NCBI RefSeq assembly: GCF_033115175.1
Contig: NC_084850.1
Span: forward strand, 15,035,218 to 15,099,217
Length of the DNA stretch: 64,000 nucleotides
Reading direction: 5' to 3'
DNA from: Lepus europaeus
Lineage: Eukaryota > Chordata > Mammalia > Lagomorpha > Leporidae
Of the stretch, positions 1 through 11,269 are shown piece by piece. Position 1 is the first letter of the stretch; each line of letters opens with the position of its first letter. Below the pieces are notes generated by a model. That model did not search any database, was not told the origin of the DNA, and saw only the letters and a program-made list of their open reading frames with translations. The position numbers were made by a program, and so were the translations under genes.

Positions 1-232
1 TCTGTAATAGCATAGCCAAAATAAAAACTTAAATAATAATCTCATAGCTAGATTCACTTCGCCATCAGCGAAGTATACAGTAAGTAGAAAAAAACTCCCT
101 TTCAGACCAAAGGGAAAGAAAGTTTTAAAGTGAGAATATAGTTTTCCTCATGGGCATTGTCTACCTTAGAAAAACTACTACAGAACATGCCTGTGACTAT
201 AGACTTGTAGTTCAGGCCACCGAAGATTAGAG

Positions 233-704
233 ATGGGACACGAGCACTCCCTTGACTTGCATCCTCTGGTCTGCTTTAACACAAACCAGGAGGAAAAGAA
301 AGCTAGGCATCAGAAGCAATGGGTGGCAGGCCTATTAATGGCTGATCTGTACAGTGATCTGCCCTCAAGGAGACCCAACAGGCCAGTCCACTGCAGTGGC
401 TTTCAATGTGGTAAGCCTGGGCTTCAGCAGAAGTCAGCTTGTGAAGAGCCCTGGCAGCTCTGCCAAGAGTTGGATCACTGGAAATGGACCTGCCCTGGAG
501 TCGAACGATGCCCAGGTCAGAGCCACAGATCTTATTGGCTCTAAGCTGAAAAGCCCTTCACTCAGCCCAACTTCCAAAGTGACCACTGCAGCTGAGGGGA
601 CGGCCAAGCAGGGTAAGCAACATTGCAAGCAGAACTGTAAATTTCTTGTTAGAGATGCCCCCTGCCTTTACCTGGCCAGCTCTCCTCCCAGGCCAGCCAA
701 GTAA
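233..704 (+). pseudogene. Degraded retrovirus-like nucleocapsid/protease remnant, copy 1
   Basis: Two overlapping frames together look like the gag nucleocapsid-protease junction of a class I (gammaretrovirus-like) endogenous retrovirus. Frame A (233-544, 103 aa) has two degenerate zinc knuckles: C..CGKPG..C, with the expected His replaced by Leu, then CQELDHWKWTC, which keeps C-x4-H-x4-C but has Trp where the first Cys belongs. Frame B (354-704), shifted +1, has a segment like a retroviral aspartic protease start, in which the catalytic Asp-Thr-Gly is lost (reads FLVRDAPCLY). No pol and no LTR was recognised next to it. Inactive. The family assignment rests on motif spacing only. Confidence 0.55.
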
Positions 705-886
705 TGAAAGTCAACAGAGTGCCTTCCCCTAGGAGGTTCACACCTCCCTTAGGATATACCCCATGTGAAGAGATAGATAGGTCTGGGCCTCTTAACTTAC
801 AAGGCCTAAAGCCCAACAGATTATTATCAAGCCCCTTCTATCAGGTTCTATTTGCCTCTCAATCAGAAAACTTAATTGTAGCTTAG
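704..886 (+). other. 60-codon ORF of unknown meaning, repeated in every H copy
   Basis: An ATG ORF of 60 codons follows the NC/PR remnant. The same ORF, with the same length and stop, recurs at 2106-2288, on the minus strand at 38417-38235 and at 53605-53423. I recognise no domain. The copies differ by a few substitutions, several of them amino-acid changing, so conservation here probably reflects recent common origin and not selection. Confidence 0.3.
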
Positions 887-1569
887 ACAGCACCTTTCTT
901 AGCTCCTCTACTAATGACTCTGTCCTTTGTTCTAGACCCTGTCTAGCACACTTGGGCCTCATTCCTTTGTAATCATAACCTCCACTCTACCACCAATGGC
1001 TCTACTCCCAACCTGTGTGTACTGATGGTCCTCTTCCCCACTTAATGCTGTATAATTGTTCAGACCTGGTTAATGCTACTCTTAGGATCATTGGTTACTA
1101 TCCTCACTCTGTCTTTTATGACCTTGTCTAAATATGATCAGAGTCAGCAAACTTGGAAGGCTTCCATAGCCTTGGCAACTCATGACGACAGCCTAGGGTG
1201 GTTACTGGCGCCATAAACTAGAGTGTCAATTTGTTGGGTCAACAACAGGAGCCACTGTGCACTTGCTCCTCATGTGGGATTTCTGTCCTTAATGTGCTAT
1301 ACATTTTGATTTAATGCTATAACTAGTACTCAAACAGTATGTTTCACTTTGTGTTTCTGTGTGGGTGCAAACTGTTGAAATCTTTATACTAAATTGATCT
1401 TCTGTATATGAAGAGAATTGAAAATGAATCTTGATGTGAATGGAAGGGGAGAGGGAGCGGGAAAGGGGAGGGTTGCGGGTGGGAGGGAAGTTATGGGAAG
1501 GGGAAGCCATTGTAATCCATAAGCTGTACACTGGAAATTTATATTCATTAAATAAAGTTTTAAAAAAAA

Positions 1570-2988
1570 AGAAAAACTACTACAGAACATCCCTGTGACT
1601 ATAGACTTGTAGTTCAGGCCACCGAAGATTAGAGATGGGACACGGGCACTCCCTTGACTTGCATCCTCTGGTCTGCTTTAACACAAACCAGGAGGAAAAG
1701 AAAGCTAGGCATCAGAAGCAATGGGTGGCAGGCCTATCAATGGCTGATCTGTACAGTGATCTGCCCTCAAGGAGACCCAACAGGCCAGTCCACTGCAGTG
1801 GCTTTCAATGTGGTAAGCCTGGGCTTCAGCAGAAGTCAGCTTGTGAAGAGCCCTGGCAGCTCTGCCAAGAGTTGGATCACTGGAATTGGACCTGCCCTGG
1901 AGTCGAAGGATGCCCAGGTCAGAGCCACAGATCTTATTGGCTCTAAGCTGAAAAGCCCTTCACTCAGCCCAACTTCCAAAGTGACCACTGCAGCTGAGGG
2001 GACAGTCAAGTAGGGTCAGCAACGTTGCAGGCAGAACTGTAAATTTCTTGTTAGAGATGCCCCCTGCCTTTACCTGGCCAGCTCTCCTCCCAGGCCAGTC
2101 AAGTAATGAAAGTCAACAGGGTGCCTTCCCCTAGGAGGTTCACACCTCCCTTAGGATATACCCCATGTGAAGAGATAGATAGGTGTGGGCCTCTTAACTT
2201 ACAAGGCCTAAAGCCCAACAGATTATTATCAAGCCCCTTCTACCAGGTTCTATTTGCCTCTCAATCAGAAAACTTAATTGTAGCTTAGACAGCACCTTTC
2301 TTAGCTCCTCTACTAATGACTCTGTCCTTTGTTCTAGACCCTGTCTAGCGCACTTGGGCCTCATTCCTTTGTAATCATAACCTCTACTCTACCACCAATG
2401 GCTCTACTCCCAACCTGTGTGTACTGATGGTCCTCTTCCCCACTTAATGCTGTATAATTGTTCAGACCTGGTTAATGCCACTCTTAGGATCATTGGTTAC
2501 TATCCTCACTCTGTCTTTTATGACCTTGTCTAAATATGATCAGAGTCGGCAAACTTGGAAGGCTTCCATAGCCTTGAGAACTCATGACGACAGCCTAGGA
2601 TGGTTACTGGCGCCATAAACTAGAGTGTCAATTTGTTGGGTCAACAACAGGAGCCACTGTGCACTTGCTCCTCATGTGGGATTTCTGTCCTTAATGTGCT
2701 GTACATTGTGATTTAATGCTATAACTAGTACTCAAACAGTATTTTTCACTTTGTGTTTCTATGTGGGTGCAAACTGTTGAAATCTTTATACTAAATTGAT
2801 CTTCTGTATATAAAGAGAATTGAAAATGAATCTTGATGTGAATGGAAGGGGAGAGGGAGCGGGAGAGGGGTGGGTTGCGGGTGGGAGGGAAGTTATGGGA
2901 GGGGGAAGCCATTGTAATGCATAAGCTGTACACTGGAAATTTATATTCATTAAATAAAAGTTAGAAATAAAAAAAAATAAAAAAAAAA
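1570..2988 (+). mobile_element. Family H, copy 2: tandem 1,402-bp repeat of copy 1
   Basis: Homologous landmarks are offset by exactly 1,402 bases (233 to 1635, 704 to 2106, 1289 to 2691), so there is no net indel. The unit begins inside the element, at the equivalent of base 168, directly after the A-run of copy 1, and ends in its own A-rich tail (about 2967-2988). Copies 1 and 2 share variants absent from the minus-strand copies: gaaaaactac instead of gtaaaactac at the unit start, and Asn instead of Thr in the 60-codon ORF. This points to local duplication and not to two independent insertions. Confidence 0.8.
1635..2013 (+). pseudogene. Degraded retrovirus-like nucleocapsid/protease remnant, copy 2
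   Basis: This is the same two-frame remnant as at 233-704. The 103-codon NC-like frame is 1635-1946 with CQELDHWNWTC. The second frame (1654-2013) is cut earlier than in copy 1 by a TAG at 2011-2013, before the protease-like segment. Inactive. Confidence 0.5.
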
Positions 2989-2999
2989 CATTGTGTTTA

Positions 3000-3303
3000 G
3001 GGGCCAGCTTTGACCTAGTAGTTAAGATGGCAGCTAAGATGCCTGAGTCCCCTATTGCACTGTCTGGGTTTTGACACCTAGCTCTGCTCCTGACAATGCA
3101 CGCCCTGGAACGTAGCAGGTGATGGCTCCAATAGTTTAGTCCTTGCCACCAACGTTAGAGACCCAGACTGAGTTTCCAGTTCCTGGCATTGGCTTGGCCC
3201 AGCCCAAGCTGTTGGGGCATTTTAGAAGTGAACCAGCCGATGGAACTGCTCTTGATCTTTCTCTCTGTTTCTCCACTTCTCAAATATAAAATAATTTTTA
3301 AAG
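3000..3303 (+). repeat. CSINE, old diverged copy
   Basis: It begins ggggccagc and carries the CSINE body (gagacccagactgag..., agtgaaccagccgatgg...) and a reduced tail. It is much more diverged than neighbouring copies. No clear TSD. Confidence 0.75.
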
Positions 3304-3504
3304 GGGTATGTATAGTCATAACACATAAAAAATCATTTGAGCATATATAGCAAAATATTAACACCAGTTATCAGTAGGTGGTAGAATTATGTGCAAATTT
3401 TACTTTGCATTTTAAAGTTTTATAGTTAAAAATTTGTTTTCAGTGGCCATATATTACTTCTATATCCATATCCATATACATATATTTACATGTATGTAAG
3501 TACA

Positions 3505-4191
3505 TGAAATCAGCCCTCTGTATCCATGGGTTCTGCATCTGTGGATTCAACCAAACATGGATAAAAAAAGCATTAAGGGGAAAAATTGTAACCTTACTGA
3601 ATTTGTGAAAATTTTTCTTGACATAATTCCTGAAAACAATACAGTCTAACAATTGTTTATATAACATTTATATTGTATTGGGTATTAAAAGTAATCTAGA
3701 GATGGGGCCGGTGCTGTGGCATAGCAGGTGAGGCTACTGCCTGTGGTGCTGGTATCCAATACAGATGCCGGTTCTAGTCCCGGTTGCTCCTCTTCCAGTC
3801 CATCTCTCTGCTGTGGCCTGGGAAGGTGGTAGAAGGTGGCCCAAGCCCTTGGGCCCCTGCACCCATGTGGGAGACCCGGAAGAAGCTCCTGGCTCCTGGC
3901 TTCAGATTGGCGTAGCTCTAGCCATTGTGGCCAGCTGGGGTGTGAGCCAGCGATGGAGGACCTCTCTCTCTCTCTGCCTCTCCTTCTCTCTCTGTGTAAC
4001 TCTGACTTTCAAATAAATAAATAAATCTTTTAAAAAAAGTAATCTAGAGATGGCTTAAAATTATAGGAGGATGTGCGTTCATTATATATCAGCCCTATGG
4101 TATTTTATATTAGAGAATTGAGAATCATAGATTTTGGTGTCCACAAGAGTTCCTGGAATCAAATCCCCCATGGATACCAAGGGATGACTGC
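3505..4191. mobile_element. Tigger/MER2-like non-autonomous DNA transposon, split by a CSINE
   Basis: The left end (cagccctctgtatccatggg) and right end (cccatggataccaaggg, continuing to gatgactg near 4191) form an imperfect terminal inverted repeat, and the interior resembles mammalian MER2/Tigger-type elements. A CSINE and one TSD copy (3706-4053) interrupt it. No transposase coding remains. The family name is from memory of consensus-like text and is provisional. Confidence 0.6.
3706..4037 (+). repeat. CSINE with 16-bp TSD
   Basis: Full-length CSINE: a tRNA-like head (ggccggtgctgtggcatagc), a B-box-like ggttctagtccc, the body, (TC)n, then aaataaataaataaatc and an A-rich end. It is flanked by agtaatctagagatgg at 3690-3705 and 4038-4053, which proves retroposition into the older DNA transposon. 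Confidence 0.95.
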
Positions 4192-4513
4192 CTGTATATA
4201 AGTATATATATTTAATTTTTGTAAACAAGCACTTGTACTCTTTGTTATTTAATGGGCCCTCTTCTATTTCCTTCATCCCCATTCTCCAGGTAGAAGTGGT
4301 GGAACCTGGATGGGGCAGGATGCAAGGAGACCAGGAGCACCAGCCCCACCATGGGTCTTATTCCTCTTTCTTGAGTAAAGCGTAAAGGAAGCAAATTTAT
4401 CAAATATTCTAGAGCAAATGAGTAGCTGTGCACTGACTACAGAATGCTCTAGGATGGTAGCTCAGGCCAGATCTCCTTATCACCTCATTGACAGCACCTC
4501 AACAGATTATTCT

Positions 4514-4851
4514 TTTTCTTTTAAAGATTTATTTATTTATTTATTTGAAAGTCGGAGTTACACAGAGAGAAAGAGAGGCGGGGGGGGGGGGGTCTTCCAT
4601 CTTCTGGTTCACTCCTCAATTGGCTGCAACAGCCGGAGCTACATTGACCTAAAGTCAGTAGCCAGGAGCTTCTTCCAGGTCTCCCATGCAGGTGCAGGGG
4701 CCCTAGGACTTGGGCCATCTTCTACTGCTTTCCCAGGCCATAGTAGAGAGCTGGATCAGAAGTGGAGCAGCCGGGACTTGAACTGGTACCCATATGGGAT
4801 ACTAGCACTGCAGGCAGGCTTTACCTGCTTATACCACAGTGCTAGCCCCAC
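4514..4851 (-). repeat. CSINE (minus) with 11-bp TSD
   Basis: Reverse-oriented CSINE from the A/T tail (aaagatttatttattt) to the tRNA-like head (ggggctagcactg in sense). TSD cagattattct at 4503-4513 and 4852-4862. The antisense (TC)n region holds a G homopolymer at about 4580-4592. Confidence 0.95.
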
Positions 4852-4862
4852 CAGATTATTCT

Positions 4863-7210
4863 AATTTAGCTCTTTACAAATGAAAAATGATAGGTACAAA
4901 TTGGATTTGGGGATTTGCTACAGGTAGATTTGAGTTCTGCAATCTAAATCATAGCACCCATACTGATTCCTTAACAGTGTCTTATGACACCCTATTTAGT
5001 TTTTCAGGCTAACTGGCATAATTATGTTTCAAATATACCATGATCTGAATAGAGTTGTAAGCTAATTCACAGTGTAATTGAAAGGTAACAGTGTTTGCCA
5101 TTTATCCTAAGAGACTAACCATCATAAATAATACTGCTTTGATGGGAAAACATGCTTCAGGTTTCCAACTGACATACATACTAATGTTTGGAACATGACA
5201 TGATTCATTTGTAAATAGGGGGCTGCCAACTGGGGATCAGGTGGTCTGATCCTAACAGATCAGGGCCTTATGCTTCTCATATGGAAATGTCTTTACAGAT
5301 GTGCTATTGTGATCAATGAATAATTTTAAAGCATTTGGGAAACGTTAATTATTGATCCTTGCTTGCCTGACTAAAGGGTCTACAAAATGCCACACAAATT
5401 CAGTTTGGTCTGCCCATTGCGAAATAACTGTGCTGCTTGTCTTTTTCTCTGGCTGATTGCTTTCAAATGGTTTAGTTATAGTTTTGAGTTTATTTAAGAA
5501 GAGCTCAAATAAAATCGGGGATCGATCACTATCACAGAAAACACAGTTGAAGGATATGGTTCATTTACAGAGAAACTCAGCTTCTTCTTTCTCAAGCAAC
5601 AGAGGTGACTAGAGTATTTTAGTCTCCCAGTTGTAATCCACCTTTTGCAATGCCATTTCTTACACCTGGTTACTATTGTACTTCCTATCCCAAGCTTTCT
5701 GGTTTCTTCCTTCAAGAACTCCAAAAGCCATTTTAAAAGGATATTTCTCCAGGAGTAATAGAAAACTACTAACTGCTTTGTTTTTGTGGAGAAGGGTTGT
5801 TATTCTCATTTATAATTCAAATTTGCTCCTTTGGGCATGCAAGCTCTCTAACCCAAACGTTTATGTAGTTTGCTTCACACTTCTTTCTGGGCATGCATCT
5901 GTTCTTGATAAATTATGGTTATAATCTTTTAGAGATCCTACAGAGTCTGTTTCTAGAGCAAAAAGTTGTGCTACTGTGATCAATGAATTAGGGCTCAACC
6001 TAAGTCTGCCAACAGTACAAAGCTGCACAGTAAAAAGCCAACACTTTAGCCTAAGCATCAGAAGGCACAGGGTCTAGTTTTGCCTTTGTAATTAACTAGC
6101 TGCATTCCCTACAGTGAATCTCTTCCCTTCTCTGAGGTTTAGTTAACCTCTTCATTCGGAAAATAGGTAGGATTTAAAACTGAGTTTGGGAGGAAAGGCA
6201 GGAGCCCGCACATATTGAAGGTAATCTAACAGGAGGGCCATCTGGTTGAAGGAGATTATCCATCAAGAGTTTCATCTCCCCACCTGAGGGCAGGCCAGCA
6301 GATTCTCTCTTGCTGGAGCAGTCATCAAAAGTTCACAATTCCTTTTTATCTTGGATCAAATGCCAACAGCTCCAGCTGAGAAAGTGCAGCCGGTTATCCC
6401 TGGAAGGGAGAATTCAGAGCTCAGAGGTAAAGTGGAAAACCAGGAATAAAAGATCACTGCCACACTCTTACGAACTTCTGGTCATTTCTGAATTGTGGCA
6501 GGAATGGGTGGAAGTGGAATTCTTTATATTGTTTTTCTTCTTGTTTCAGGTTGTGTTGGAACAGATAGAATGTTTGGGTTATTTCAAAATCTTTGAGAAG
6601 ATGACTTTGTGGTAATGCTGTTTTACTTGTCTTTCTTTCTGATCAAGTGATGTTCTTTGAAGTCAAGAGTCAAACACAGAGCTGTTCTAAAAGTGTTTGC
6701 TAAGTCAATGACTGAATAGCACATTTCCAGCAAAACTTTAAAAACCTGATATCCAGAATGTAAATGAGCATGAAGGTTAAAAAATTGCTTTATATCCTTT
6801 ATGCAGTAAGCCATGCAATAAAATAATGAAATTTGTCAGATTAATTTCTTTCCAACAGCTTCTCGGTTCTTAAAGTGCAATGTCCCTAAATTAATATTAC
6901 ACTATGTTTGAGTTCTGGAAACCCAATGCATCTCTTTTTCCCCATTAATTCAAACCACAGATTATAAGAAAAGTATGAAAAATGGTCTCTATTTTAAGTA
7001 GAGATCTTTCTGTATGAAGTTACTCCTTTATGGAAAGCATTCAACAGAGTGGTCAAGAAGTTAAACCTGAGTTTGAACCCAGAACTAGCCAGAGTTCAAC
7101 AGGAAATGGGGAGCAGACCACAGTGCCCATATTAAGCCTTCAACAAATAGTAACTTTTGCTATGGCTGCTGCTCTTATTATCAATAACTCCTTTCATAAA
7201 ATAATCCTAA
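4863..7210. other. Single-copy or ancient sequence, no gene seen
   Basis: It is AT-rich, with short non-recurring ORFs only. A MIR-like stretch lies near 6045-6190. I see no splice-bracketed coding pattern, RNA gene or young repeat. Confidence 0.6.
6045..6190 (+). repeat. MIR-like SINE
   Basis: The order ctagctgcattcc...ctcttcccttctctgaggtttagttaacctc...attcggaaaatagg follows the conserved MIR core, with strong divergence. Confidence 0.55.
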
Positions 7211-7225
7211 AATCTTATTTATATT

Positions 7226-7730
7226 GCAGGCATGGAAAGCCAAGATATCATGGGAAAAAAAAAAGACCTAAATGAATGATCTCTGTGAGTGAGATCCCAG
7301 TGGAAAGAACGGGGCCATCAAAGAAGGAGATACCCTTCTCCGAAGGGAGGAGAGAACCTCCACTTTGACTATGACCCTATCTGAATAAGACCAAAGTCAG
7401 CGAACTCTAAAGGCTTCCATAGCCCTGGCAACTCATGACTAGAGCCTAGGGAGATTACTGACGCCATGAACAGGAGTGTCAAATTGTTAAGTCAGCAACA
7501 GGAGTCACTGTGTACTTACACCCCATGCGGGATCTGTCCCTAATGTGTCGTCTAAAGCCAAGTGATGCTATGACTGGTACTGAAACAGTATTTTTATACT
7601 TTGCGTTTCTGTGTGGGCGCAGACTGATGAGGTCTTTGCTAATTATATACTGAAGTGATCTTCTGTATATAAAGAGAATTGGAAATGAAAAAAAAAAAAA
7701 CAACCTGGTGTTAAAATGGAAAAAAAAAAA
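7226..7730 (+). mobile_element. L1 3'UTR insertion ending at the internal 'module A' site, 15-bp TSD
   Basis: A 5'-truncated L1 copy made only of 3'UTR. It ends after tataaagagaattggaaatg with an A-run, a short caacctggtgttaaaatgg piece and a second A-run. It lacks the terminal G-rich tract seen in most L1 tails here. TSD aatcttatttatatt at 7211-7225 and 7731-7745 shows that this shorter end is a genuine retrotransposition 3' end. Confidence 0.9.
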
Positions 7731-7816
7731 AATCTTATTTATATTAAAATCAGTTCAAGGACCACTATACATGTTTCTGTCCCAGCTGGAGCTGTGGAGT
7801 ATTCTAGACTAGTCAC

Positions 7817-9255
7817 TTTTTTTTTTTTAACTTTTATTTAATGAATATAAATTTCCAAAGTATAGCCCATGGGTTACAATGGCTTCCCCCCTCCCATAAC
7901 TTCCCTCCCGCCCGCAATCCTCCCCCTTCCCGCTCCCTTTCCCCTTCCATTCATGTAAAGATTCATTTTCAATTCTCTTTGTATACAGAAGATCAGTTTA
8001 GTATATATTAGGTAAAGATTTCAACATTTTGCCCATATAGCAACACAAAGTGAAAAAACTACCATTGGATTACTAATTATAGCATTAAATAGCAATGTAC
8101 AGCACATTAAAGACAGAGATCCTACATAATTTTTTTTTCAAATTAATTAATTTTCTATGCCATTTCCATTTTAACAACAGGTTGTTTTTTTTTTTCATTT
8201 CCAATTCTCTTTATATACAGAAGATCAATTCAGTATATAATTAGTAAAGACCTCATCAGTTTGTGCCCACACAGAAACGCAAAGTATAAAAATACTGTTT
8301 CAGTACTAGTTATAGCATCACTTCGCTTTAGACGACACATTAGGGACAGATCCCACATGGGGTGTAAGTACACAGTGACTCCTGTTGCTGATTTAACAAT
8401 TTGACACTCCTGTTCATGGCGTCAGTAATCTCCCTAGGCTCTAGTCATGAGTTGCCAGGGCTATGGAAGCCTTTAGAGTTCGCTGACTTTGGTCTTATTC
8501 CGATAGGGTCATAGTCAAAGTGGAAGTTCTCTCCTCCCTTCGGAGAAGGGTACCTCCTTCTTTGATGGCCCCGTTCTTTCCACTGGGATCTCACTCACAG
8601 AGATCATTCATTTAGGTCTTTTTTTTTTTCCATGATATCTTGGCTTTCCATGCCTGCTATACTCTCATGGGCTCTTCAGCCAGATCTGAATGCCTTGAGG
8701 GCTGATTCTGAGGCCGGAGTGTTGTTTAGGACATCTGCCATCCTATGAGTCTGCTGTGTATCCCACTTCCCATGCTGGATCTTTCTCTCCCTTTTTGATT
8801 CTATCAGTTAGTATTAGCAGATACTTGTCTTGTTTGTGTGATCTCTTTGACTCTTAGACCTATCAGAACTATCAATTGTGAGCTGAAATTGATCACTTGG
8901 ACTAGTGCGATGGCATTGGTACATGCCATCTTGATGGGATTGTGTTGGAATCCCCTGGCACATTTCTAACTCCACCATTTGCGGCCAGTCCGATTGAGCA
9001 TGTAATATAAGCAACAATGAACTGATCAGCTCCTGTCCTGACTTTAGATGTACAATGTAATACTTTATCCTTTTTAGTATTTGTTGTTGTTGTTGTTGTT
9101 CTAGTACTATTGGTTGAACTCAGTAATTAAAACACAATTATTCTTAGGTGTTTAAATTTTAACTGAAAAGTGATCCCTGTTAAATCTAAGAGTGGAAAAA
9201 GAGAGGGAGGAGACGAACAATTTGGAACATGCTCAATCGGACTGGCCGCAAATGG
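7817..9255 (-). mobile_element. L1 3'UTR insertion with 5' inversion (twin priming), dimeric 3'UTR
   Basis: It is minus-oriented from its A-tail (7817) to about 9003, then switches to plus-sense L1 3'UTR from about 9004 to 9255. A 30-bp segment is present in both arms as a perfect inverted repeat (8974-9003 and 9227-9256). TSD tagactagtcac at 7805-7816 and 9256-9267. The minus arm holds both the G-rich terminal module (7817 to about 8130) and the upstream related module (about 8140-8650). A (GTT)n run lies at about 9081-9100. Confidence 0.9.
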
Positions 9256-9651
9256 TAGACTAGTCACCTTTACAGATCTGTAGTCTTTCCTAATAGCAGC
9301 AGAAGAAATTCAGACATATGCCTAGTAAGCTCTTGTGATTCTTCCTAATTGCTGGTGGGCTGGCTGTCACAGCTTGAGGACATACTGTTCCAAGATTCCC
9401 TGTACTACTGTATGGATTATCACAATGTGGACTCATTGAACTCAAGATATTGAATAAAAGCATGTATTGCTTTATGCACAATTCTGTCATTATTGGTAAA
9501 ATAGACTATCTAATAAATATTCTGTTGAAATATATCCTTTCCAGTTGGTTGTCCATTATTAATAGGTTTATTTCAATTGAGCTGTGTGTTAGGAACAATT
9601 GCTATTTAATCTGATGGCTTTGTGTCATAAAGAAATATGAGTTATTTACAA

Positions 9652-9815
9652 GGTTTGCCAGATTTAGCAAACAAGAGTACAAGTTATCTAGTTACATTTG
9701 AGTTACAGATAAAGAAAAAATACTTTTTGTTGCTTGGGACAAACATGCTAAAAAGTTACTAGCTGTTTATCTGAAATTCAAATTTAACTGAGCATCCTGC
9801 GCTTTCTCCAGCAAC
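9652..9815. repeat. Palindromic DNA-transposon-like (MITE) relic
   Basis: The left arm (gccagatttagcaaac, acatttgagttacagataaa) and right arm (tttatctgaaattcaaatttaactg) are imperfect inverted repeats around a short centre near 9730. The pattern matches palindromic non-autonomous DNA elements common in mammals. I do not assign a family. Confidence 0.5.
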
Positions 9816-11269
9816 TCCATTTTTACACAACTGTTCATCTTTACTTGCAACAATCCAAGTACATTCACTTGATGGCATTTTATGAAGGATATCAGTTTAG
9901 CAGTCAATACCACTATTTTCTATCACTACATTTTAAAAATATTATAGGAGTTGGCTCCTTAATTCAATAAATTTTAACAAAGTTTCTATAAATCCAAGTA
10001 ATTTGTTTTTACTAGTATAAGAAATAATCGCAGCAAAAAACCACCAGAAACTACCTATGAATCCATGGTTAAGTATAAACTCTATGTAGGTCACTTTGAA
10101 ATGAATCTCATGTTGGAAACAAGAGCTCCAAGCAATCCTACTAAGGAACCTTCTGCCAGTTCACAAAGGTCATATTTACCTGTAGCTAGTGGCATTTCCT
10201 TGTTCCTAGATAAGATACAACAAAGGGAAGTGTTCAGTTCCAGGTGAGTGGGAAAGGGTGTAAGCAATAAGAAGATAACAGTATTTGGTTCAGGTGGGAA
10301 TATGTCAAGCAAGGTGTTCACTCTGTTACATGTTCAAGAGGCCACTAACAGTAATGCTAATATTATCACCCATTAAAATCCCCATCCTTTTTCATTCAGA
10401 TTTAGGCGTAGAAATTCTCATTGCACAAGCACCATAACTTTCCTTTTCCAGGGTTGGGGGGTGCAGTAAAATTGGCATTGATATTTAATGTTGACAAAAA
10501 CTAGAGAAGTTCAACTGTATGTCCTATGGTCTTGGTGGAGTCCCTAGCTAAGAATCCACAGGGAGGATTTAAAATAGGCGTGAGCCTCTGATATCCTCCT
10601 GCTCAGTATTAAAATCAGACAAACAATAACTTTGTGACAACATTCATTCACTAGGCAGAGAGTAACTGAGAAAGGTAAACAGAATCTTGTAAGAAAAACA
10701 TTCTAGAACTACAGGTTTCTCTCCCATCACACTATCTCACTGTGCTTCTTAAGAAAACTGTCAGGTTTTTGTTGCTCTAATCACTTTAAAGTCATGAAAT
10801 GGAGTTGACTTTTAAAAGATGGTGCTGTAAAGTTCCTCAAATCTAGACTCCTAGATCTTCTGTCTGAATAAACTTAAATAAAACTCTTTAAGTAGATTTT
10901 AACCTCCCAATCTCCTTCCTGCTTTTTTGACAAAGGAGGGAGGACGGAAAGATGAGCTAGGTAAGAAAAAACTAAAAAAGACTTTCCAACAGCTTATCTG
11001 AATAGGATGAATTTTTCTCATGTCACTCCTTAAAGTCCAAAACTGTTTTCTGATGTAACAGTGAGGAGTCTGGACATATCACTTACTATGGTCACCCATT
11101 TACCAAATTAAACTTGGGGCTATGATGTTTCAGCTTCATTACACCTATAGTGCACAACTGTCTTTATAACCTTGTCCAGTTTTCTTGAGACAAAAAGCTA
11201 CAGTATCCTTTGGCTTGGAGATTTTCCAACACACCCATAGGTGAAGCATTTTGTTACATGTTTGGGAAA

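Larger units (their letters stand above)
1..1569 (+). mobile_element. Chimeric half-L1/ERV-like retroelement (family H), copy 1, 5' part outside window
   Basis: The body aligns base for base over long stretches with the reverse complement of about 39118-37542, so this is the 3' part of the same element. In order it holds two small hairpins (56-74 and 97-114), a retrovirus-like NC/PR remnant (233-704), an unrecognised stretch with a hydrophobic reading (about 1040-1115), then L1 3'UTR from about 1118. The L1 part ends in a G-rich polypurine tract (1440-1505), an AATAAA-containing end and a short A-run (1561-1569). The 5' end and 5' TSD lie before base 1. Confidence 0.8.
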
